This document shows, piece by piece, positions 9,591-18,787 of a stretch of 44,046 bases of DNA. Every line of letters starts with the position of its first letter. Positions within the stretch are counted from its first letter, which is position 1. The notes beneath the pieces were generated by a model. That model was not told the DNA's origin and did not search any database. It saw nothing but the letters and a program-made list of their open reading frames with translations. Where the stretch lies: the NCBI GenBank assembly GCA_001804705.1, contig MHAY01000090.1, positions 1-44,046 on the forward strand, written 5' to 3'. The stretch comes from Ignavibacteria bacterium RIFOXYC2_FULL_35_21. GTDB taxonomy: Bacteria; Bacteroidota; Ignavibacteria; Kapaibacteriales; UBA2268. A program made the translations under genes and the position numbers.

Positions 9591-9776
9591 AAAAATAATT
9601 CATCCCCACTGTAACATTTTGCCATTTTTATTGTTATTACATTAAAATAAAAGCTATTTCAAATATTAATATTCTGGAGTTGTTATGAAAAATTCATTCT
9701 TCGTACTTGTATTAATTTATTTTTTGCTCTCAATTCATTTTAAAACTTTTTCCCAATTAACAAACCAATGGGAAAT
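9591..9776 (+). repeat. Duplicated promoter, leader and signal-peptide block, copy 1
   Basis: Non-coding upstream DNA with the core CATCCCCACTGTAACATTTT, plus the first 92 coding bases of the following gene. The block recurs at 11841-12027. The 92 coding bases are identical in both copies and the upstream part differs by only a few bases or single indels. The upstream core occurs a third time at 14041-14091. Confidence 0.85.
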
Positions 9777-11760
9777 TGCAGATTCTGAGAAAATTCTATA
9801 TTCAACTTATCGTTCTGTTAATGGGAATATGTCAGGTTATGACGAAAATGATATTGTAGTTTTTGGTGATGTTTTTCCATATCTTGATCCCCATAAAAAT
9901 GAATATAAAATAAAAATATTTAATGATAAGGGACAAAATAATAAAATTATTTATCATGATTCAATTAATATCAATGATTTGTGGTATTCCATATCACACC
10001 CTTCAAAAAATCTAATAGTTGTAGTTGGAGATTCAACATTTTTTCAAGGTAAATTTAAATATGGTCCAACTACTAAAGATTGGTACTTATATTTTGCTCT
10101 TTTATTATTATCTACCGATGGAGGCACAACCTGGCAAAGAAACATTTTGGATTCAAACAAACAATTTGTAAATGTATCAATGTGTGATAGTATAAATGGT
10201 ATTATTTTACAAATAGATAAACATAATTATTACAACCAAAAAGAATTCTTTTTTGACAGCATATTGATAACAAACAACGGATGGAAAACATATAAAACAA
10301 TACCAGTTCCGGAAAACGTTCCCACTGATTATGGTTGGTGCTTATCCTCACAAAATTTTTTCTTGTTATGTTATGACTTGGATATAAAAAGAAGCTATTT
10401 ATATAAAACTTATGATACTGGTAATACATGGATAAAAACAGCTTATTTTGATGAGAATGTGGAAGTCCGTGATATTAAATTTATAAATGATAAAAAGATT
10501 TTTGTTGCAGGTGGAAGACAAGTAAAGAAATATAGTACTCTTTATGAACCTGTTATTTACAGAAGCAATGATGGTGGCGATTCCTGGGAGGAATGTAATT
10601 ATGTTTATGGAGAAAAAGAAGAAGATAGTTTTTCATTAAATAGCATTGATTTTTGTGACAGTCTTAATGGTATTGCTGTGGGAAGAGAAGGTATAGTATT
10701 AAGAACAAATGACGGTGGGGACACATGGAGCAAGGAATATGCACCTTATAAATATGCTGAATCATTTGCGTTTGATAACTTGCTATCAATTTTTTTCCCC
10801 AAGAAAGATTTTGCTTTTGCCTCATGGTTCAGAAATAATACAATGAAATTTGATAACAAAAAGATACTTTCAAAACCTCGATTTTATCGAATCAATAATC
10901 ACTTATTTCAATCATTAAATAATGTAATAATAAAATGGTCTTCAGTTGAAGGTGCAAAACAATACAGGTTAAAGGTTGATAGTACTTATTCAGGGGGTAA
11001 TTCACTTAATCAGGAATTCGAGAATCCGTTAATAGATACTACCCTTACAGATACAAGTTTCGTTATGAATAATCTTGAATATGATTATTTTTATAATTCA
11101 TGGGTTAAAGCTATTGCTGATACTATTGAGAGTGACTGGACATACTCTTACGATAGTTTCGGAGTTTTTAAAACAATTTCAAAAGATGATGAATTATACT
11201 CACCCGACTTGCTGTATCCAGCTTATGGCTCAAGGGTAGAGACAACAAAGCTAACATTGTTATGGAATAAAGTACCAACGGCTGATAGATACTCTATGAT
11301 AATTGAGAATGATAAAAACATTGATGTGATTAATGAATTTGTAACAGATACTTTCTATACAATAACGAATGTTGTACCATCGGCATTTTATTACGTTTCC
11401 TTAGGATCTTATCGTGCTGACATATATTCATATTTTGAATCGTGGTCTTATTTTGGCACGAGAGCTGTACTGACAGTTGAAGATGAATTAAAAAGTGAAA
11501 TACCGAAAATAATTACTTATCCAATACCCTTTTCTACTTCATTTAACATTGAATTTACAAATAATACTGCTACTAATGTTACATTAGATTTATTCGATAT
11601 TCTTGGATTAAAAATTTATACAAAGAATCTTGGATTTATTGAAAGTGGAACACATAAAATAAATATAGCACCTAATGTACAGTTAAGTCCTGGAATTTAT
11701 TTAGTAGCCTTAAGAAGTGGGGACATAGTACAATTTTTGAAGGTTATTAAAAGTGAATAA
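9685..11760 (+). CDS. Secreted BNR/Asp-box repeat protein with T9SS sorting domain (paralogue 1)
   Basis: A 691-residue predicted surface or secreted protein. A signal peptide ends near FSQ (residues 22-24). The middle carries about five Asp-box/BNR motifs of the form S/T-x-D-G-G-x-x-W (for example STDGGTTW, SNDGGDSW, TNDGGDTW), as in sortilin- or Ycf48-like beta-propellers. Two fibronectin III-like modules with the pattern IKWSSVEGA and LLWNKVPTA follow. The last 80 residues are a type A T9SS sorting domain (TYPIPFS start, LSPGIYLVAL core). A GGAG ribosome site precedes the ATG. It is a tandem paralogue of the next gene. The ligand or role is unknown. Confidence 0.88.
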   Translation: MKNSFFVLVLIYFLLSIHFKTFSQLTNQWEIADSEKILYSTYRSVNGNMSGYDENDIVVFGDVFPYLDPHKNEYKIKIFNDKGQNNKIIYHDSININDLWYSISHPSKNLIVVVGDSTFFQGKFKYGPTTKDWYLYFALLLLSTDGGTTWQRNILDSNKQFVNVSMCDSINGIILQIDKHNYYNQKEFFFDSILITNNGWKTYKTIPVPENVPTDYGWCLSSQNFFLLCYDLDIKRSYLYKTYDTGNTWIKTAYFDENVEVRDIKFINDKKIFVAGGRQVKKYSTLYEPVIYRSNDGGDSWEECNYVYGEKEEDSFSLNSIDFCDSLNGIAVGREGIVLRTNDGGDTWSKEYAPYKYAESFAFDNLLSIFFPKKDFAFASWFRNNTMKFDNKKILSKPRFYRINNHLFQSLNNVIIKWSSVEGAKQYRLKVDSTYSGGNSLNQEFENPLIDTTLTDTSFVMNNLEYDYFYNSWVKAIADTIESDWTYSYDSFGVFKTISKDDELYSPDLLYPAYGSRVETTKLTLLWNKVPTADRYSMIIENDKNIDVINEFVTDTFYTITNVVPSAFYYVSLGSYRADIYSYFESWSYFGTRAVLTVEDELKSEIPKIITYPIPFSTSFNIEFTNNTATNVTLDLFDILGLKIYTKNLGFIESGTHKINIAPNVQLSPGIYLVALRSGDIVQFLKVIKSE

Positions 11761-11782
11761 ATTAAGATTGCAATTATCTTGT

Positions 11783-11807
11783 AAAGACAGGTCTCAGACC
11801 TGTCTTT
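11783..11807 (+). terminator. Hairpin after cargo gene 1
   Basis: An 11-bp inverted repeat, AAAGACAGGTC / GACCTGTCTTT, with a TCA loop, 22 bp after the stop codon. It is repeated almost exactly at 13983-14007 after the paralogue. A factor-independent terminator or a dispersed hairpin repeat are both possible. Confidence 0.6.
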
Positions 11808-11840
11808 ACTTATAAAAATTATTTCCTCATATTATACCAA

Positions 11841-12027
11841 AAAATAATTTTCATCCCCACTGTAACATTTTGCCTTTTTTTTTGTTATTACATAAAAATA
11901 AAAGCTATTTCAAATATTAATATTCTGGAGTTGTTATGAAAAATTCATTCTTCGTACTTGTATTAATTTATTTTTTGCTCTCAATTCATTTTAAAACTTT
12001 TTCCCAATTAACAAACCAATGGGAAAT
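11841..12027 (+). repeat. Duplicated promoter, leader and signal-peptide block, copy 2
   Basis: Second copy of the 9591-9776 block, giving this gene the same upstream DNA and the same first 31 residues as its paralogue. In addition, 11741-11891 (end of gene 1 plus spacer) matches 13941-14091 with about three mismatches in 151 bp. Confidence 0.85.
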
Positions 12028-13960
12028 CGTTGATACTACAGAATATTATAATTCAGAATATTTCAAAACAGATGTTAGAATAGCAGGTCCCGATAAAAAT
12101 GATTTTGTTGTCATAAGAGGATATAATTATAGGGATTATAAAAATAATCATTATATAATTACAAAATATACGGATAAAGCAAATAAAAGTGAAATAATTT
12201 ATTTTGATTCGGTAAATATATGTCAAAGATTTCTTTCAATAGCACATCCTTCAAAGAATTTGATTATTGTTGTTGGTGATACAAATGTTTTTTTAGGAAA
12301 CTTTGGGGATTGGAGTTATAAACAATTTGGTATGTTTATTATTTCAAATGATGGAGGATTATCATGGCAAAGAAAGACTCTTGATTCGAATAGCCAATTA
12401 AGAAGTATATCAATGTGTGATAGTTTGAACGGAATAATTTTGCAAAAGGATTTTGATAATTATTACAATGTAAAAAATATATTTTATGATAGTTTAATAA
12501 TCACAAATGATGGATGGAATAGTTATAGAAAAATACCAATACCTGATAATGCAAATGTAGAAAATATTTATAGTTTGTCTTCAATTCAATTTTATTTGTA
12601 TTGTAATAGTCGTATTTTTTATTATACAGATGATGGAGGTATAACATGGAAAAAATCAAATTCGTTCGGTGCTAATGATATAAATGTTTACGGTGTAGAA
12701 ATTGTTAATGACAAAAAAATTATTGTATCTGCTAATAGACAAGTTAAAAAAAATAGTCTGGAATATGAACCTGTCATTTTTAGCAGCTATGATGGTGGTA
12801 TTAGTTGGCAAGAATGTAAAAGTATTTTTCAGGAAAAAATAGATGATATTTTTAGAATGAAAGGAATTAAATTTTGCGACAGCCTGAATGGACTTGCTGT
12901 AGGCCAAGAATGGACGATTTTAAGAACAAGTGACGGAGGAGTAACGTGGCAAAAGGAATATTCTCCATTTCTTTATCAAAGTATTAACAGTGATTATTTA
13001 CCCCAATATTTATTTTTTCCAAAAATAAATTTTGCAATTGCAATATGTTTTGATAATGGTATATTTAAATGTGAAAATAAAAAAATACTATCAAAACCAA
13101 AATTTGATTATATCATCAATAATAATCATCTACCATTAAATAATATCAAAATAAAATGGTCAAGAATAAACGGTGCAACTTCTTATAGAATCAAAATTCT
13201 TACAACTGATTATGATTTTGGCAAACCACTAATTGATACCATTTTAACAGATACAATTATTGTACTGAATAACCTAGATTATTACCATTTATATACATCA
13301 ATTGTTAAAGCTATTGGTGATTCAATTGAAAGTGATTGGAGTTTTGGATATGATGGTTTTGGCTCATTCTATACAAAACTAAAAGATAGTGAATTTTATT
13401 CGCCCGAATTGATATACCCGCCTTATGCTTCAAGAGTAGAAATATCAACAGTTAAATTATTATGGAATAATGAACAGAATGTTGATAATTATTTAATAAA
13501 AATTGAAAACAATAAAAATAGTGAAGTTATTAATGATTATGTAACTGATACATCATATACACTTTCAAATGTTATACCTGAAGCCTTTTATTATGTAACG
13601 TTAAAGTCTTTCCAGGGAACAAAAGGTGCGTCAACCACTTGGTCTTATTTTGCAAGGCGTGCTATTCTTGGCATTGAGGATGATTTAGTTAAAAATGAGA
13701 AATCAAATATAATAACTTATCCAATACCTTTTTCTAATTCATTCAACATTGAATTCACAAACAATTCTGTTACTAATGTCGCAATAGATTTATTCGATAT
13801 TCTCGGATTAAAAATTTATACAAAGAATCTTGGATTTATTGAAAGTGGAACACATAGTATAAAAATAGAACCTGATGCAGTGCTAAGTCCGGGTTGTTAT
13901 ATTGTTGCAATCAGGAATGGAACTAATGTAAGTTATTCCAAGGTTATTAAAAGTGAATAA
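11936..13960 (+). CDS. Secreted BNR/Asp-box repeat protein with T9SS sorting domain (paralogue 2)
   Basis: A 674-residue tandem paralogue of the 9685 gene. The first 31 residues are identical, including the signal peptide ending at FSQ. The body is clearly diverged but colinear, with Asp-boxes SNDGGLSW, TDDGGITW, SYDGGISW and TSDGGVTW, then two fibronectin III-like modules. The sorting domain (TYPIPFS start, LSPGCYIVAI core) contains a 70-bp stretch at 13787-13856 that differs from the paralogue at one base, while neighbouring bases differ freely. That mosaic pattern suggests gene conversion at both ends. The function of the propeller is unknown. Confidence 0.88.
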   Translation: MKNSFFVLVLIYFLLSIHFKTFSQLTNQWEIVDTTEYYNSEYFKTDVRIAGPDKNDFVVIRGYNYRDYKNNHYIITKYTDKANKSEIIYFDSVNICQRFLSIAHPSKNLIIVVGDTNVFLGNFGDWSYKQFGMFIISNDGGLSWQRKTLDSNSQLRSISMCDSLNGIILQKDFDNYYNVKNIFYDSLIITNDGWNSYRKIPIPDNANVENIYSLSSIQFYLYCNSRIFYYTDDGGITWKKSNSFGANDINVYGVEIVNDKKIIVSANRQVKKNSLEYEPVIFSSYDGGISWQECKSIFQEKIDDIFRMKGIKFCDSLNGLAVGQEWTILRTSDGGVTWQKEYSPFLYQSINSDYLPQYLFFPKINFAIAICFDNGIFKCENKKILSKPKFDYIINNNHLPLNNIKIKWSRINGATSYRIKILTTDYDFGKPLIDTILTDTIIVLNNLDYYHLYTSIVKAIGDSIESDWSFGYDGFGSFYTKLKDSEFYSPELIYPPYASRVEISTVKLLWNNEQNVDNYLIKIENNKNSEVINDYVTDTSYTLSNVIPEAFYYVTLKSFQGTKGASTTWSYFARRAILGIEDDLVKNEKSNIITYPIPFSNSFNIEFTNNSVTNVAIDLFDILGLKIYTKNLGFIESGTHSIKIEPDAVLSPGCYIVAIRNGTNVSYSKVIKSE

Positions 13961-13982
13961 ATTAAGATTGCAATTATCTTGT

Positions 13983-14007
13983 AGAGACAGGTCTCAGACC
14001 TGTCTTT
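13983..14007 (+). terminator. Hairpin after cargo gene 2
   Basis: Copy of the hairpin at 11783-11807, ACAGGTC-TCA-GACCTGT with extended arms; one base change opens one pair near the stem base. Confidence 0.6.
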
Positions 14008-14040
14008 ACTTATAAAAATTATTTCCTCATATTATACCAA

Positions 14041-14091
14041 AAAATAATTTTCATTCCCACTGTAACATTTTGCCATTTTTTTTGTTATTAC
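14041..14091 (+). promoter_or_regulatory. Third copy of the shared upstream element
   Basis: The same AT-rich block with the core CCCACTGTAACATTTTGCC that precedes both BNR genes. Here it ends 74 bp before an unrelated cargo gene, so it may carry a common promoter or be the residue of a duplication. No standard -35/-10 pair can be assigned with confidence. Confidence 0.5.
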
Positions 14092-14165
14092 TATGAAATC
14101 ATCACACAAAATTTGAAAATAATATAATTTTAGATAGTTTTTTCAAATTCATATAGGGGTTAAAA

Positions 14166-16535
14166 ATGTTTACAAAATTATTCTCACTGCTTTTGGCACT
14201 GGCTTTCATGGTGCTGAACACTACAAACGTATTTAGCAAAGAATTCAATCTTACGGAATTCAAAGGACAATTGCCCGAACTTCTCGGTGCAGGTAATGCC
14301 GGACAGGAATTCTGGCTGACCTTCAATCCCTGCTGGGAGAACGACAATATAAACAGTAACTTCTTGAAGCTGTATGTATCATCTCCGATTGCAACTATGG
14401 TAACAGTTGAAATCCCCGGTAAGGGATTCCTAACCCAGCAGATGACAGTCCCAAACGATATTATCGAATTTAACCTGCCACCCGACCTGGGTCAATGCTA
14501 CAGGAAAAGAGACATGGAACCACCATTGAAAGACACAGTATTCAATGGTTTTGGTATTCACGTCTATGCAGATTACCCGATTATATGCTATGGTGTGACA
14601 CGTTATCAATTCACCAGCGACGGCTACCTTGCAATTCCTGTGTCTTCACTTGGAAAAGAATATACTGTTGCGTCCTGGCCCGATGTATCGGATTACGGGA
14701 TACAATACCTGCCAAGCAATGCTTCAATAATTGCTGCTTTTGACCAGACAGAAGTTAACTTTACTCTCGGTGGTTCGAACAACACCAGGACAAGCGGCGG
14801 AATGATTCCGGGAGAAACAAGAACAGTTACTTTAAACGAAGGTGATGTATTTTTGGTTAGTTCCGCCGGGCAAAGAGCAGACCTGACAGGAAGCACAATT
14901 GTTTCTACTAAACCTATTTCGGTTATTTCCAGCAATTTCTGTGCTTATGTCCCTGAAATCACTCCAGCCTGCGATTTTTTAACAGAAATGGAAATTCCAT
15001 CAATGGCTTGGGGCAAGGATTATCATTACACTCCTATTTACGGCAGATTGAAAAATTCAATTATTAAAATCATTGCAAAAGAACCTGCAACTTCTGTTTA
15101 CAGAGATAATCTCCAAATTGCTACACTTAAAACTGCAGGAGGGTTCGAAAATGATGGCTGGATTAGACTGAGAGCGGATTTGGATGCTCCAAGGCCTATA
15201 GTATTTTCAGGCGATAAGCCGATTTATATTGCACAATTCAACACCGGGCAAGCCGATGATGGAGTTATTAGTGACCCTTTCCAGACTGTCCTTACCCCGA
15301 TTGAACAATATCAAAAAGAAATTATTTTTAATACACCCGGGATTAAAAATGGTTTGGGTTTCACGCAAAATTATATTAACATTGTTTATCCCTCACCTGG
15401 TGGAGATATTCCCGATGACCTGCTATTTGCTCAGGTAGTAGATGGTGAATTTGAATGGAAGCCATTAGAATTAAATTATGTTTTAAAATCATACAGATTC
15501 CCTGTTCCTGTTAATGGTATTTACTACAATGTGACAACACTGCAATTGCCCGGCGACGGAGTTTACAAAATCAAATCAAATGACCCGATGGCCGCTTATG
15601 CTTATGGCTTCTCGCCTTACGATTCTTACGGATTTCCGGCAAGTGCTGTCATTGCAGACCTGAACAAAGCGGATTTTACGCCTCCGGACCCGAAATTTTC
15701 AGTTTATGGTAACGGTACAATCGAAGGCGGCACTGTCGAGGATATGCCGCAAAGTGACGACAGGTCTAATCTCTCGATGATTGTGTTCCATCCTGATATG
15801 AGCGATAATTATTCTTTCAGCTATAATAATTTCATACCCGGTGATGACTCTTACACAAGCTGGAGAGCCAGCGTTCAGGATAACAAAAAAGATGCTCTTC
15901 TTGTGGCAACATTCTCCGACCGCAGAGGGAACGACACTACTATTGCAGTAAATTATTATGCTCCCAAATTTACTTTCTCGTCAGATATAGACTTTGGAAA
16001 AATGAAAACCGGTAATAATCCTAATGGAGAAACAACGATTTACAATGAATCAAGTAATGAAGGAACATTTACCGACTCATTAATTTTCAAATACGGTAAC
16101 CAGGGATTTGAGTTTACTGAATCTCCACTGATTGTGTTTATACCCGGAGCTGCGAGAAATGCCGGCATAAAATTCAAAGCAACTCAAGTCGGTGCATTTA
16201 AAGATTCGGTAGGCTTCTGGAGAGGCGGCACTGAAGATGAATTCTTTATCGAAGTCAGTGCAGAAGTAGTTAAATCCACATCTGTGGAAGAAGAGTTTAC
16301 GACACAATTTGATATTTACCCGAATCCTGCCGATGAGTTATTATTAATAACAATAAACAGCGAATCAACAAAACCTGATTTCATAAAGCTTGTTGACAAT
16401 TTCGGAAATGTTGTTGTTGAGATGAATAAGATTGAAGGAAATAAAATAAAAATCAAAACGAAAGAACTGCCAAGCGGAATTTATTTCCTGCAATTAGGAA
16501 ATATGGAAACGAGGAAGGTAGTGGTGGTGCATTGA
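14166..16535 (+). CDS. Secreted IgGFc-binding-like protein with T9SS sorting domain
   Basis: A 789-residue predicted extracellular protein. The signal peptide ends around NVFSK (residue 25). Residues from about 45 to 330 resemble the IgGFc-binding N-terminal domain found in many secreted FCB proteins, with an EFWLTF opening, repeated ISSN/TKPISV strands and paired cysteines. A long beta-rich middle leads to an ASH-like stretch near residues 600-700 (FSSDIDFGKM). The end is a type A sorting domain (IYPNPADE start, LPSGIYFLQLG, RKVVVVH). An AGGGG ribosome site precedes the ATG. The last 24 coding bases and the following spacer match those after the 18788 gene. IgG binding itself is not implied. 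Confidence 0.85.
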   Translation: MFTKLFSLLLALAFMVLNTTNVFSKEFNLTEFKGQLPELLGAGNAGQEFWLTFNPCWENDNINSNFLKLYVSSPIATMVTVEIPGKGFLTQQMTVPNDIIEFNLPPDLGQCYRKRDMEPPLKDTVFNGFGIHVYADYPIICYGVTRYQFTSDGYLAIPVSSLGKEYTVASWPDVSDYGIQYLPSNASIIAAFDQTEVNFTLGGSNNTRTSGGMIPGETRTVTLNEGDVFLVSSAGQRADLTGSTIVSTKPISVISSNFCAYVPEITPACDFLTEMEIPSMAWGKDYHYTPIYGRLKNSIIKIIAKEPATSVYRDNLQIATLKTAGGFENDGWIRLRADLDAPRPIVFSGDKPIYIAQFNTGQADDGVISDPFQTVLTPIEQYQKEIIFNTPGIKNGLGFTQNYINIVYPSPGGDIPDDLLFAQVVDGEFEWKPLELNYVLKSYRFPVPVNGIYYNVTTLQLPGDGVYKIKSNDPMAAYAYGFSPYDSYGFPASAVIADLNKADFTPPDPKFSVYGNGTIEGGTVEDMPQSDDRSNLSMIVFHPDMSDNYSFSYNNFIPGDDSYTSWRASVQDNKKDALLVATFSDRRGNDTTIAVNYYAPKFTFSSDIDFGKMKTGNNPNGETTIYNESSNEGTFTDSLIFKYGNQGFEFTESPLIVFIPGAARNAGIKFKATQVGAFKDSVGFWRGGTEDEFFIEVSAEVVKSTSVEEEFTTQFDIYPNPADELLLITINSESTKPDFIKLVDNFGNVVVEMNKIEGNKIKIKTKELPSGIYFLQLGNMETRKVVVVH

Positions 16536-16590
16536 AAACCTCACCCCCTGCCCCTCTCCGAGCGGAGAGGGGGGAAGTGAATAACGAATA
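16512..16590 (+). repeat. Gene-end and hairpin block shared with 20186-20264
   Basis: Contains the last 24 coding bases (RKVVVVH-stop), a CCTCACCCC...CCCCTCTCCG-AG-CGGAGAGGGG hairpin (16539-16575) and the bases GTGAATAACGAAT. The copy at 20186-20264 differs at four positions of 79. Hairpins opening CCTCACCCC and closing GGGGAG are dispersed in many bacterial genomes and may also act as terminators. Confidence 0.75.
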
Positions 16591-16634
16591 GTGATAAATT
16601 GAGGTTATAAATAATAATTTATTTCTATTATGAG

Positions 16635-18746
16635 ATGAAAATAATGAAAACTTTATTTATGAGTTTCGTGATTGTGGTAATTGCGCTTTTAAACACAATC
16701 AGCTTGAAATCTGATTCACAAGATTATTTGTTACAAACATTAGGCTTGGGGAGCGTAATTGAAACTCAATACAGTCCTGACGGAAAAACTATTGCCGGCT
16801 GCGGCACCAGGGGAATATTACTATGGGATGCGGAAACTTATGAATTAATGAAAATAATCGAATCGGAAGGAGAATCTGTAAATTCATTTGCGTGGAGTCC
16901 TGACGGCAAACTTATTGCTGCCGGTTATACTAAAAATGGAATCCATATACTTGATGTTAATACCGGAAAACTAATTCGCACTCTTAAGGGGCATACAAAA
17001 TATTCTTTAAGTGTAAGCTGGAGTCCTGACGGCTCAAAGCTCGCTTCAGGTGGAAAAGACAGTACTGTTAAAATCTGGGATGCCGCCACCGGTGTATTAT
17101 TACATAATATTACAGGTTATAATGAAATAGTTACGAGTGTTTGCTTCAGTCCCGACGGTACAAAGCTCGCATCCGGTTCGGGTGACAGGAGTATAAAAAT
17201 ATATGATGCAAATACATGTGGAGAAATTCGTAATATTCACGTTTACAGTAAATGGGTCAATTGTGTAAGTTGGAGCCCTGACGGTACCATGATTGCTTCC
17301 GGTGAAAGTGATAATACAATTAAGCTATGGGATGCTAGTACCGGTGAAAAAATACGTACTTTTTCGGGTCATAAAGAAGCTGTATATTACTTAGACTGGA
17401 GCCCTGACGGTACTATGATTGTGTCAGGGTCAAATGACAAAACTTCGATGATTTGGGAAGTTACAAGCGGGGATGCGATTGATACACTCACTGGTCATAG
17501 TGATTATTTGTGGAGCGTAAGCTGGAGTCCTGATGCTTCTAAAATTGTAACCTGCTCTCTTGACAGGACTATTAAAATATGGGATGCTTCAAGTGGGGAG
17601 CTAATCAAAACATTATCAGTATTTTCAAAAAGTGTTTTTTGCATAGACTGGAGCCCGGACGGTAGTAAATTAATCTCAGCACATGCTTATGATGAGTTTA
17701 ATCTATGGGACCCAATAACAGGAGAAGAAATAAAATCCTTTATTTATGAGAATGTACCCCACTTTAATATTAATTTAAATTGGAGTCCTGACATTAATAA
17801 ATTTGCAATTACAAAAAATTCGAAAATAATTCAAATCAGAGAGGTAAATTCAGGTAATGTATTAACAGAAATTGAAGGACATAAATACGGCACTTCCGAT
17901 TTACGGTGGTACAAAGATGGTAATATGTTGGCAACGTCAGGAAGTGATAGTGCTGTTAATATTTGGGACTGTAAAACATGGACATTAATAAAAATTTTAA
18001 AAAAACATAATAAATGGGTATCGGAAATCAGTTGGAACCCGCTTGGGAATAAAATCGCATCTGCTTCAGGTGACAGCACAATTAAAATTTGGGATGTTGA
18101 AACAGGTGATGATTTACTTACTTTATACGGTCAAAATGCACCTATATCCTGCATCGACTGGAGTTGTGACGGAAAAAAAATTGTTAGCGGAGACCAGGAT
18201 AGTATATTAATTATTTGGGATGCTAATGATGGAAAGAAACTGAAAACACTTTATGGCCATCATGATGTTATTCTTAGTGTCAGATTCAGCCCAAACAGCA
18301 AATACATTGCATCCGGCGGGTATGATAATTTAGTTAAAATATGGGACTCTGAGAGTGGAAAAGAAATTTATTCTTTCGCAGGACATCCTTACCTTGTGTA
18401 TGGAGTACGCTGGAACCCAGATGGGAGCATGCTTGCTTCATGCGGCTGGGATGGATTAATCAGAATCTGGGATACAGGTAAAATTAAATTGGATACAACT
18501 TCACATGAAATTCCAATCTTTCCAAATCCCGCAGATGAATTTATTTCGATTTATTTACCTGATAAGACAAAAAAGATTGAATTTATCTGGCTCTTCGATT
18601 TGATTGGAAATTTAGTTTATGAGAACAGAAATATATATGAGAATAATTATACGTTTATTACGAGAGAGCTCGCCAGTGGTATGTATGTAATTCGAATCGG
18701 CTACGATGGCGGTCTCTTAAATAGTAAAATTTTAATTGTTCATTGA
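16635..18746 (+). CDS. Secreted 14-repeat WD40 protein with T9SS sorting domain (paralogue 1)
   Basis: A 703-residue protein with an N-terminal signal (about residues 1-26; the Met at residue 4 is an alternative start). Fourteen WD40 repeats of about 42 residues follow, each with a W/F-S-P-D-G turn and an I-W-D end, predicting two seven-bladed propellers. The last 75 residues are a sorting domain (FPNPADEFISIYL start, LASGMYVIRIG). It is colinear with the 22433 gene, with which it shares the bases coding NPADEFISIYL exactly, but the end of its sorting domain (LLNSKILIVH) differs from the RKVVVVH type. Probably a surface or secreted scaffold; partners are unknown. Confidence 0.88.
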   Translation: MKIMKTLFMSFVIVVIALLNTISLKSDSQDYLLQTLGLGSVIETQYSPDGKTIAGCGTRGILLWDAETYELMKIIESEGESVNSFAWSPDGKLIAAGYTKNGIHILDVNTGKLIRTLKGHTKYSLSVSWSPDGSKLASGGKDSTVKIWDAATGVLLHNITGYNEIVTSVCFSPDGTKLASGSGDRSIKIYDANTCGEIRNIHVYSKWVNCVSWSPDGTMIASGESDNTIKLWDASTGEKIRTFSGHKEAVYYLDWSPDGTMIVSGSNDKTSMIWEVTSGDAIDTLTGHSDYLWSVSWSPDASKIVTCSLDRTIKIWDASSGELIKTLSVFSKSVFCIDWSPDGSKLISAHAYDEFNLWDPITGEEIKSFIYENVPHFNINLNWSPDINKFAITKNSKIIQIREVNSGNVLTEIEGHKYGTSDLRWYKDGNMLATSGSDSAVNIWDCKTWTLIKILKKHNKWVSEISWNPLGNKIASASGDSTIKIWDVETGDDLLTLYGQNAPISCIDWSCDGKKIVSGDQDSILIIWDANDGKKLKTLYGHHDVILSVRFSPNSKYIASGGYDNLVKIWDSESGKEIYSFAGHPYLVYGVRWNPDGSMLASCGWDGLIRIWDTGKIKLDTTSHEIPIFPNPADEFISIYLPDKTKKIEFIWLFDLIGNLVYENRNIYENNYTFITRELASGMYVIRIGYDGGLLNSKILIVH

Positions 18747-18787
18747 AATTAATGAATAATTGCAAATGTCATCATTGGGAGTTAAAA

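Noticed and set aside
14102-14347. Minus-strand and other overlapping reading frames opposite the large genes
   Set aside because: They lie antisense to well-supported genes and have no recognisable protein features; the same applies to the other shadow frames in the window.
14166-15200. IgG-binding virulence function for the IgGFc-binding-like domain
   Set aside because: The domain name comes from a distant animal protein and occurs widely in environmental bacteria; immunoglobulin binding is not supported.
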